DNA of 64,000 nt, taken from Weissella cibaria KACC 11862 (lineage in GTDB: Bacteria; Bacillota; Bacilli; Lactobacillales; Lactobacillaceae). The DNA is taken from contig NZ_AEKT01000031.1 of assembly GCF_000193635.1 (NCBI RefSeq), positions 18,382-82,381 of the forward strand. The letters are read 5' to 3'. The notes beneath the pieces were generated by a model. It had not been told where the DNA came from, made no database searches, and worked only from the letters and a program-made list of their open reading frames with translations. Of the stretch, positions 33,705 through 40,807 are shown one piece after another. The translations under genes and the position numbers were made by a program. Each line of letters starts with the position of its first letter. Position 1 is the stretch's first letter.

Positions 33705-34086
33705 TCTCTTTCTCCCGTTGTTCATTCACATACTTTTCATAACGCGCAATCTTAAAGTTAACCCCATCTAGGCTCGCTTCACGCATTGCAATCTGATCAT
33801 AAATATCTTGACGGTGCGCTACTAACATTGCCAATCTTTTGGGAATTGTTGCATCTCCTTCAACAATCCAATCAACATACTGCTTAATTTGGCCAATGGT
33901 CATGTCCGTGTTCTTCAAATGTTGAATCGTCTTCAGCAATGAGATTTGCATTTCCGTAAAAACACGACGATCTGCCTCGTCACGTTCAATAAACGGCAAA
34001 AGCCCCCGTTTATCGTAAAAACGCAACGTCGATTCCGGCACGCCAAACATTTCAGCCGTCTCACCAATTGTGTAAGTTTTCGCCAT
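33697..34086 (-). CDS. MerR-family regulator
   Basis: A 129-residue activator/repressor. The N-terminal winged helix reads YTIGETAEMFGVPESTLRFY, then DKRGLLPFIERDEADRRVF, followed by a coiled dimer helix (residues 75-125). There are no cysteines for metal sensing, so a redox or aldehyde signal (as in the AdhR/NmlR group, often next to dehydrogenases) is more likely. It leads the MerR-SDR operon. Small-RNA sibling 2 ends about 75 bases upstream. Confidence 0.88.
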   Translation of the reverse strand: MAKTYTIGETAEMFGVPESTLRFYDKRGLLPFIERDEADRRVFTEMQISLLKTIQHLKNTDMTIGQIKQYVDWIVEGDATIPKRLAMLVAHRQDIYDQIAMREASLDGVNFKIARYEKYVNEQREKEND

Positions 34087-34159
34087 TCATTCACCTCACT
34101 AACTTTGTGTACACTACTATATCAGTTAAACCTCGGTTTAAGTCAAACATTTCTTCTCC

Positions 34160-34356
34160 AGCAAACAAAACGGCCGTCAGTTGGGAGTCTGACGGCCGTT
34201 TCGGATCAAGTCGCATGGGCTTGCGACGATCTATATCGTTTAAGGAGTATTCAGGTTGTCACCTGAAAAAGTAGAAAGAATTATGAATAGGGTTTTTTCT
34301 ATGGGTTTGTTGATTAGGTGGGTTCCCTTTCAACACAATTAATCATATGACGATTA
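34160..34356 (-). ncRNA. Candidate small RNA, sibling 2
   Basis: Minus-strand RNA of about 195 bases, homologous to 30306-30490. P1 is TGTTGA/TCAACA with an inner GGG/CCC. P2 is TTCAGGT/ACCTGAA. P3 is GATC-GTCGCA-(loop AGCCCA)-TGCGAC-TT-GATC. P4 is AACGGCCGTCAG pairing perfectly with its complement, loop with CUCCC, then TTTTG. P2, P3 and P4 differ from sibling 1 by compensating changes while loops and single-stranded blocks are kept. A mini-ORF MINCVEREPT starts at 34346. The 50 bases before it align without gaps to those of sibling 1. Confidence 0.7.
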
Positions 34357-34397
34357 GCTTAAGGCAAAACTAACGGCAACTAAAAGCTAGCTTAACT

Positions 34398-35027
34398 TCA
34401 CTGAATCGGCCGTAAAATAATTTGATTCCCATCTGTTTTAACTTCAAATGTCGTCTCGGCACCATGCGGTAACATCGACGCTGGCATTTCAAAATCAAAG
34501 TCAATCTTATCTGCATGTCGTACCGGCCGAACCCGTTCAACAGCCAACTGCACTTGATTGTGCCATTGCATCAGCACCCGCAAGTCTTGGCGCGAATACA
34601 CAGTTTGGTCAGAAACCGCAAATAGCTGATCGATAATAAACGCATTGACATTCCGCAACATTGCAATCCGACGACTCGCTGAAGTTGTCGGCAAATTACC
34701 GGTTTCATATTGTTCAATACTAGCCCGCGAAAGTCCTAATAACGTCGCGAACCCACGTTGTGAAATTCCAATCTTGTGTCGAATTAATTTAATTTCATCT
34801 TGATATACCAGATGATGCACCTTGGCGTATGCCCTATACACGGCTTCTAACCGTTCGTCATCTAATTTTTGATCAAAAACCACTTCTCCCGTTTTCTGAT
34901 AACGACGTTCAGCAACATTAGTAACTGTCACTTCTTCCCCACGTACTTTCGTCGTTACATCAACTAACACAACTTCTGTATCAGATTCTGGTACCACAGT
35001 ATCTAAGCTCTCAATATAGTACGTCAT
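34398..35027 (-). CDS. XRE-type antitoxin of an MqsRA-like pair
   Basis: A 209-residue protein with a central helix-turn-helix at about residues 78-125 (KLIRHKIGISQRGFATLLGL, then SRASIEQYETGNLPTTSASR), the MqsA/YgiT-type DNA-binding domain. The N-terminal part, where MqsA proteins carry a CxxC zinc site, has no cysteine here but a YIES..VVLVDV..Y strand-rich region that may have replaced it. Its start overlaps the toxin stop by four bases. It should repress the pair through the 32-base palindrome at 35384-35415. Confidence 0.72.
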   Translation of the reverse strand: MTYYIESLDTVVPESDTEVVLVDVTTKVRGEEVTVTNVAERRYQKTGEVVFDQKLDDERLEAVYRAYAKVHHLVYQDEIKLIRHKIGISQRGFATLLGLSRASIEQYETGNLPTTSASRRIAMLRNVNAFIIDQLFAVSDQTVYSRQDLRVLMQWHNQVQLAVERVRPVRHADKIDFDFEMPASMLPHGAETTFEVKTDGNQIILRPIQ

Positions 35028-35362
35028 TTATTCTCCTTAGATTCATGTATTGAAATGATGAATAACATCTCTAACCTGATTTGTAACTTGAAATATAAGC
35101 CGCGCTGCCCCTCACGTCTGATGAACACCCAAATCCATTCACCTTCATGATTCCGATCCGGATCGGGACCTTTAACATACTCAGCAAACGTTAACGCCGC
35201 AACCATACGTTAAATTGTCCCAATTCGCAGGCCATAGCTCTCAATAAAGTCTAAATTTACCTGTCGCGGTACAATAACCACTCGATTCTGAGCAATCAGA
35301 TTATTTGAATTGGCTAAAAACGTTTCAACTAGTTGCCGTGACGAGCTATTGAATAAACCCAT
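35024..35362 (-). pseudogene. MqsR-like mRNA interferase toxin interrupted by an in-frame stop
   Basis: The ATG at 35362, with GAGGG upstream, opens a 50-residue stretch (VETFLANSNNLI, VVIVPRQVNLDFIESYGL). A TAA stop at 35210-35212 follows; the same frame continues after it through EYVKGPDPDRNHEGEWIWVF and LYFKLQIRLEMLFIISIHE. Joined, these give about 112 residues with MqsR-family features, notably the VKGPxPDR and final KxxxxxxxxIISxHE strands. A one-base change would restore it. The second half could be re-initiated from the ATG at 35206, but a split toxin is unlikely to be active. Confidence 0.75.
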
Positions 35363-35383
35363 GTATCCCTCATTTCCTAAATC

Positions 35384-35415
35384 ATATCATTGCCCTAAAT
35401 TTAGGGCAATGATAT
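35384..35415. promoter_or_regulatory. 32-base perfect palindrome, operator of the toxin-antitoxin pair
   Basis: ATATCATTGCCCTAA-AT-TTAGGGCAATGATAT, 22 bases upstream of the toxin ATG. Its perfect dyad symmetry and location fit the binding site of the dimeric XRE antitoxin; the core CCCTAA-AT-TTAGGG resembles the paired half-sites of MqsA operators. Confidence 0.7.
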
Positions 35416-35527
35416 AGCGCGTTGTGTTTATCACAGCAGCTATCGATCACGTCGGAGGTCTTAACCCGCTGACATTCCCAGTCTGCTTTATCTAATACAG
35501 ACAATGAGATTAGTTATTTTTCCAAAA

Positions 35528-35564
35528 CAAAAAAGACTGGGACAGCAGTCACTGTCTCAGTCTC
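35528..35564 (-). terminator. Terminator of the ABC exporter operon
   Basis: GACTGAGACAG-TGACTG-CTGTCCCAGTC on the minus strand followed by six T residues; a member of the dispersed hairpin family. Confidence 0.85.
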
Positions 35565-35565
35565 C

Positions 35566-37173
35566 TTATACCAAGTCACGTTTTTTAAAACCAATATAAC
35601 CGACAATCAGCAACACGACAGCTAATCCGCATAACCAACTACTACGAACAACCGACAAGCTAACAACCGGCACATTGTAGGTCCAGCCATACGGCGACAG
35701 TTTTAATGCCCACATTGGCAAATCCATGAGATTCTTCATGTAGGTCATTAAAAACATCACGCCCGCGTAGCCGTAAATTAACCCAAACCAACGCGGTGCC
35801 CATCCCAGTAACACAGCCGCAATTGCTATAAGCACTGCGATACTTGGCACATAACCTACCAGAGCTTGTTGCATCATGGTCACATCCATTGGCACTGTCA
35901 GAACCATATTAGCGGTAAACCAAACGATCATAAAGGCCACCCCCCACAAGCAAAGTGCCACAATCATTGCACCACTAACATACGTCGCATAGAGTTTAAG
36001 ACGCGTTAATCGCATGCCACCGAGTAAGTCGTATGCCCCACGGACGGTGTCTGTATGAAACCGTTGCATCACATTTAGCCCGGCCAAGATGGCCAAGAAA
36101 CTAATAAACATGCTAACCATCACCAAAAAGTGTCGGTAGATGGCATGATGCATGCTCGCTTCAAGTTGCGCGCCGATAATTTTAGTTAGCTGCGGGTTAT
36201 CAATCATCATCGTACCCACCTCATGAAACAAGCTACCAAACATAGCGCCAAAAAATGCCAAGCCGACCAACCACGTCAACACTAGTCGGGCTTGCAAACG
36301 CACAAATAAACTCGTAAACCCACGTAACCAAACGGTCGCCCGTTGCCGACCGCGCCCTGCAAATTGGATTAGCCCAGCGTTAATGTCCCGCCCGTTAACG
36401 AGCGCTAACGCAATCAAGCCCAATACAATCGCAAACCAGCCTTGCGTTAAAATTGCCCCCGCTCGGTTATCTGCGAAAATGCGAGCACTTTCAAGCCAAT
36501 TTAATGGTGACAACCATCGCCATTCCGCGGCTCGACGAACGTCAATCACCGCACGCAGCACATACATTACCGCAATGACACCATATCCAATGGCATTAAC
36601 TGAGCGAGATTCCGCGAATAATTGGCTTAATACCAAGGTGATACCGGCCACCATGAGGCCAAACGTCCCCAATAATGTCGCAAAAAGTATCGCGCCGCCA
36701 CTGGTTGCACCATGCATGGGAATTAGCACCACCCCAATTCCCATCGTCATGGTCATCAAAACATTCACACCCAGCACTTCAAAAATCGTTGCTAAGACCG
36801 GCGTAGTCGCCGTTGTGACACCTCCTCGAATCAGTTCTGTTTCACCGGACTCTTCCATTTGACGAGTACCGCGAACCACCAGTTGTACGTTCATCAAACC
36901 CATTAATACCGCCATAATCGGCAGCATGATTGCGGCATATACGATTGCAACAGTATACTGCGATAATTCTGGCATCCGTGCGAACATGGCCGTCATCATG
37001 GGCGTTCGTAACATGGTTAGCAATTGATCTAATGTTTCCGGCGAATTATATAAATCCGCTAATTTTAGCGCACCAGACACAATCAGGCTAAAATTCACCA
37101 ATAGCCAAACGATGATTACGCGATAATCACTTTTTAAATTAGCCCCTAACAACCACCACATATTACGATTCAT
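35566..37173 (-). CDS. ABC exporter permease (polyketide-antibiotic exporter type)
   Basis: A 535-residue membrane protein with about twelve helices in two halves, like the TnrB3/COG3559 exporters. The first half carries RQMEESGETELIRGGV (around residues 105-120), which matches the R-x-EE-x-G-x-x-EL motif of the family. I place the start at 37173, nine bases after GGGGG; it overlaps the ATPase end by 11 bases. It probably exports a drug or lipid-like compound; the substrate is unknown. Confidence 0.8.
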   Translation of the reverse strand: MNRNMWWLLGANLKSDYRVIIVWLLVNFSLIVSGALKLADLYNSPETLDQLLTMLRTPMMTAMFARMPELSQYTVAIVYAAIMLPIMAVLMGLMNVQLVVRGTRQMEESGETELIRGGVTTATTPVLATIFEVLGVNVLMTMTMGIGVVLIPMHGATSGGAILFATLLGTFGLMVAGITLVLSQLFAESRSVNAIGYGVIAVMYVLRAVIDVRRAAEWRWLSPLNWLESARIFADNRAGAILTQGWFAIVLGLIALALVNGRDINAGLIQFAGRGRQRATVWLRGFTSLFVRLQARLVLTWLVGLAFFGAMFGSLFHEVGTMMIDNPQLTKIIGAQLEASMHHAIYRHFLVMVSMFISFLAILAGLNVMQRFHTDTVRGAYDLLGGMRLTRLKLYATYVSGAMIVALCLWGVAFMIVWFTANMVLTVPMDVTMMQQALVGYVPSIAVLIAIAAVLLGWAPRWFGLIYGYAGVMFLMTYMKNLMDLPMWALKLSPYGWTYNVPVVSLSVVRSSWLCGLAVVLLIVGYIGFKKRDLV

Positions 37174-38056
37174 GCGCCACAGCCCCCGTATCATAATATT
37201 GCATGAATAAATCTTCTAGCGTTGGTGGCGTGACCTTCAAATCCGTTACGCCTGCCGTCACTAATGCCGTCATTGTTTTAGGTAATAACGCACGGGCTAC
37301 CGTAAAGGAAATTTCGCCATTTAATTCTTGATGAAACTTCGGATAATCCTGAAACGGTGTCCAATCCTGGACTTGCGCATTAATACGCAGGGCCGCGTGC
37401 TCTTGCAAATCAGTCAAGGAACCAACTTCAACAATCCGTCCTTGCCGAATCACTGCCACACAGTCCACGACCTTTTCAACCTCCGATAAAATGTGTGAAC
37501 TAAGTAGCACTGTTTTCCCCGCCTGCTTTAACGCTAATATCTGATCTTGAAAATTGCGCGCCTGGAGGGGGTCGAGACCACTCGTTGGCTCATCAAAGAT
37601 ATACAAGTCAACATTTGCACTAAACGCTGCAATTAACGCCACCTTTTGTCGATTACCTTTCGAGTACGTGCGGTTCTTCTTACGCGGATCTAATTCGAAT
37701 AATTTAATCAAATCATCAACTCGTTTTGTCCGGGCATGACCACCCATCCGCAACAGCAAATCAATCGTTTCGCCACCGGTTAAATTAGGCCATAGATAAA
37801 CATCCCCTGGCACATAAGCAATATGTTTATGGGTATCCAATACATTGCCCGTTGCGTCTTCACCCATCAACTTAATCGTGCCACTGTCACGCTTCAACAA
37901 ACCAAGTACTGAGCGGATTGTCGTTGTTTTGCCAGCTCCATTCGGTCCTAAAAAGCCAAACACTTGGCCTTGGTTAACTGTAAATGAGACATCCGACAAG
38001 GCTTGGAACTTGCCGAACGTCTTATTTAGATGTGATATTTCCAATACTTTCGTCAT
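37163..38056 (-). CDS. ABC exporter ATP-binding protein
   Basis: A 297-residue ATPase of the antibiotic-exporter (CcmA-like) class. It has Walker A GPNGAGKTTTIRSVLGL, signature TYSKGNRQKVALIAAF, Walker B LYIFDEPTSGLDPLQ and switch LSSHILSEVEK, followed by a ~80-residue C-terminal domain typical of these exporters. It is the first gene of the two-gene operon. Confidence 0.9.
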   Translation of the reverse strand: MTKVLEISHLNKTFGKFQALSDVSFTVNQGQVFGFLGPNGAGKTTTIRSVLGLLKRDSGTIKLMGEDATGNVLDTHKHIAYVPGDVYLWPNLTGGETIDLLLRMGGHARTKRVDDLIKLFELDPRKKNRTYSKGNRQKVALIAAFSANVDLYIFDEPTSGLDPLQARNFQDQILALKQAGKTVLLSSHILSEVEKVVDCVAVIRQGRIVEVGSLTDLQEHAALRINAQVQDWTPFQDYPKFHQELNGEISFTVARALLPKTMTALVTAGVTDLKVTPPTLEDLFMQYYDTGAVAHES

Positions 38057-38118
38057 ATTTCATCCCATTTCTTCTGAATATACCTACTGTATCGAAAAAA
38101 TATTGTCGAACCGCAATC

Positions 38119-38146
38119 AAAAAGCGAGATTCGCATGAATCTCGCC
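38119..38146 (-). terminator. Terminator of the APC permease gene
   Basis: GCGAGATTC-GCAT-GAATCTCGC with a T-run on the minus strand. Confidence 0.85.
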
Positions 38147-38152
38147 TATCAT

Positions 38153-39430
38153 TTAATGTCGTCGTTGTTCAAAACTGTAAATTGCGGTGCCCAAGATCGC
38201 AAAGCCAACCCCGACCAAAACGGTCGTAAAGGCAAAAGTTGTAAATAAATACGCAACAACCAAGCATGTTAAGTAGGTTAACCACCTACCACCTGGTAGT
38301 TCAAAGCCAGTCGGCAATGTTTTATCGTTGCGCAACTTCAGTGAAGCAAAAATCGTGCCTAAGTACTGGACAAAATCACTCAACACAATGAGCTTAATCA
38401 AAAACAAATAGCTGCCACTTAAAATCAAACCACCCGCAATCAACATCGTTAATAACACCGCGCCGACGGGAGCCCCATAACGATTCGTCCGCGATAACTC
38501 CCGTGGCAAAAAGCCACGTTCACGTGCCATCGAGGCCAGTTCAATTGGCGAGTTGAACGAAGTTGCAATCGCTACCCCAATAATTGAAAGCATCATGCCA
38601 GTAATAATAACCGTACGGCCAATACGTCCCAAAATAGTATTGAAAATATCAGCAACCGGTAATGACGAGCCAGCCAATCCGGGACCCAAAACTGACATTG
38701 CCACCAACTGCATCAATACGAAAATAGCTGTGGTGGCAAGCATGACCGTCAAGATGGCGCGCGGCAACATTTTACCAGGGTTCTTCATCTCTTTCGCTGC
38801 AATTGGGATTAAAGAAAAACCGGTAAACATGTAAAGGGCGTTCCCAAAGGCCCCTGAAAAGTCCGCCACCGGCTTGGCTTGTGCCACCGCAAAATGATCA
38901 ACATGCCCAAGAACAAACCAGACTACCGTCGCGATGAAGACCGCCACAATCACCCCAATTTTAATTAAACTCGACATATCATCAATACGACTCGAAATTC
39001 CCGTGCCAAACAGGTTCATAATAATTAGCAACGTCATAATCGTTAAGGCCAAGCCGTTATAAACCACTGGTGTGCCAACGGCCGGCACCAAACCGGTCAA
39101 TGTTTTTAAAAACGCTGCCGATTCGGCACTGATGGTAATTACCCCAAATAACCAACCAAACCAGCCGACTAAGAAACCTGGATAATGGCCAAACGCCTTT
39201 AAGGTATACACCCACGCGCCACCATCTTCATCAATCCTGGATGACATCACCGCATAATGCATGGCGATTAATGTCGCCGCAATGCCTGCTAATGCAATCG
39301 CAAGCAAAACGAGTTGCCCACCTTGTTTATACATCGTACTTGGCAGCAAAAACAAGCCACCACCAATGACCCCATTTACGCCTAAGAGCACCACGCTGGG
39401 GAACCCGATGCCCGCTTTCATCTTTTTCAT
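38153..39430 (-). CDS. APC-superfamily amino acid permease
   Basis: A 425-residue membrane protein with about twelve helices. The first helix carries GVNGVIGGGLFLLPSTMY, the unwound substrate-binding segment of APC transporters. FTGFSLIPIAAKEMKNPGKMLPRAI contains the E-x-x-NP-x-K-x-x-PRA motif after helix six. The shorter C-terminus and overall shape resemble the YjeM/arcD-like or YfnA group; the substrate is undetermined. A GGGGG site precedes the ATG. Confidence 0.87.
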   Translation of the reverse strand: MKKMKAGIGFPSVVLLGVNGVIGGGLFLLPSTMYKQGGQLVLLAIALAGIAATLIAMHYAVMSSRIDEDGGAWVYTLKAFGHYPGFLVGWFGWLFGVITISAESAAFLKTLTGLVPAVGTPVVYNGLALTIMTLLIIMNLFGTGISSRIDDMSSLIKIGVIVAVFIATVVWFVLGHVDHFAVAQAKPVADFSGAFGNALYMFTGFSLIPIAAKEMKNPGKMLPRAILTVMLATTAIFVLMQLVAMSVLGPGLAGSSLPVADIFNTILGRIGRTVIITGMMLSIIGVAIATSFNSPIELASMARERGFLPRELSRTNRYGAPVGAVLLTMLIAGGLILSGSYLFLIKLIVLSDFVQYLGTIFASLKLRNDKTLPTGFELPGGRWLTYLTCLVVAYLFTTFAFTTVLVGVGFAILGTAIYSFEQRRH

Positions 39431-39542
39431 ACGTTTGCATCCCCCTTATGCCGTTAGTCTACGCTTAATTCGTGCCTTTTTCATTTACAACCTGGTAAGA
39501 CAGGACGATAATAATCGCAACAAAGCAAAGGAGGCCACGAAC

Positions 39543-39926
39543 ATGACCACATTAGGAACATACGAGACGTTGGCACACGCCTACAACAACACAAGCACGA
39601 TTACTTACCCAATCGAAGAAACGCTCTCAGTGGGCACTTATAAGGTTATCGATCAAGATGGCCTTCAAATGCACATTACGAATGCGATTGATGGTGTGAC
39701 TGAAATCCGCTTTGATGCCGATGCGGATGACCGCCGTTACCCTGGCACCTTCCAAGGATTTGAATTTGGGATGAACTGGACACACCCATCATTTATCGGG
39801 GCCTTTTTGAAGGCAAAGCGCACGCCCGGCCAGCACTTCCTTGGTGACAACGGCACGGCTGCATACGATGCCATCGTTGATGAAAACAATCATTTGACGG
39901 TAGCCTTGACCCCATCTGCTAACTAA
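39543..39926 (+). CDS. Unrecognised 127-residue protein
   Basis: I recognise no family. The start at 39543 is fixed by AAAGGAGG nine bases upstream; the in-frame extension to 39261 is antisense to the permease and has no site. The sequence looks globular and strand-rich (SVGTYKVIDQDGLQMHIT, EIRFDADADDRRYPGTFQG, HFLGDNGTAAYDAIVDE), with no signal or membrane segment. Codon use is like that of expressed neighbours. It is followed by a GT51 gene 65 bases later. Confidence 0.7.
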   Translation: MTTLGTYETLAHAYNNTSTITYPIEETLSVGTYKVIDQDGLQMHITNAIDGVTEIRFDADADDRRYPGTFQGFEFGMNWTHPSFIGAFLKAKRTPGQHFLGDNGTAAYDAIVDENNHLTVALTPSAN

Positions 39927-39991
39927 AGTACATTGCAATTTTTGTCCAGTCCCCGTATGCTAACTGAAACAACACTTATCGGAGGGACGTT

Positions 39992-40762
39992 ATGGCAAGT
40001 CGGACACAACGTCGACAAAAACGACACCCACTACGTAAGCTAGGCCAGCTACTATTGGGCGGATTATTGCTTTTGCTGTTGGCTGGCGCGGGTTATGCAA
40101 CATATGTTATCCACCAGGCACCAACTATTACGCAGGCAAAACTGCAGGCCAACCCTGGTGATGAAAACAATCAAATCTATGTGCGCTATGACAGTATTCC
40201 GGAAAACTATCGCAATGCCGTCATTGCGACAGAGGATCGCTCGTTTGAATCAAACAACGGCGTCAATATGGGCGGGCTATTCAACCTCATTACGTCAAAT
40301 GTGATGGCACAGTTCGGCGACGGTACTGCTCGCGGTGGTTCATCCATTACGCAACAGTTGGTCAAATTAACCGCTTTTTCAACTTCAAAAGCGGATCAAA
40401 CACCCCGTCGAAAAATTCAAGAAATCTATCTGGCCTTGCAGTTGACGAAAAACTTCAGCAAGCCACAGATTTTTGAGTATTACGCTAATAAGATCTATGA
40501 AGGTCATGAATTATATGGCGCGCAAACCATTGCGTATTATTACTTTGGCGAGCCATTAAGCAGTTTGACACTTTCTCAAACCGCGATAATCGCCGGCTTA
40601 GGCCAAAGTCCAACCAACTTTAATCTGTATACCAATCCAGATTTAGTGGCACGGCGCCGAAATATCGTATTAGCTGCGATGCTCGATGATAACAAAATTA
40701 ACCATCATGAATACGAAGAGGCAAAAGCAACCAGCGTTACTGACGGACTTTTGCCTCGTTAA
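39992..40762 (+). CDS. Stand-alone peptidoglycan glycosyltransferase (GT51)
   Basis: A 256-residue enzyme that polymerises lipid II into glycan strands at the outer membrane face. A basic N-terminus and one helix (about residues 18-40) anchor it. The GT51 motifs follow: ATEDRSFESNNGVN (catalytic Glu), GGSSITQQLVKLTAF, RKIQEIYLALQLTKNFSKPQ and IYEGHELYGAQTIAYYYFG. It lacks any transpeptidase domain, so it is monofunctional, resembling S. aureus Mgt/SgtA. GGAGGGACG precedes the ATG. The terminator is shared with carB. Confidence 0.88.
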   Translation: MASRTQRRQKRHPLRKLGQLLLGGLLLLLLAGAGYATYVIHQAPTITQAKLQANPGDENNQIYVRYDSIPENYRNAVIATEDRSFESNNGVNMGGLFNLITSNVMAQFGDGTARGGSSITQQLVKLTAFSTSKADQTPRRKIQEIYLALQLTKNFSKPQIFEYYANKIYEGHELYGAQTIAYYYFGEPLSSLTLSQTAIIAGLGQSPTNFNLYTNPDLVARRRNIVLAAMLDDNKINHHEYEEAKATSVTDGLLPR

Positions 40763-40764
40763 CG

Positions 40765-40798
40765 AAAAAATCCGCGAATTGCACTTCGCGGATTTTTT
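40765..40798. terminator. Bidirectional terminator, GT51 gene and carB
   Basis: AAAAAATCCGCGAA and TTCGCGGATTTTTT around TTGCAC. Confidence 0.9.
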
Positions 40799-40807
40799 GT
40801 TTGTCAG

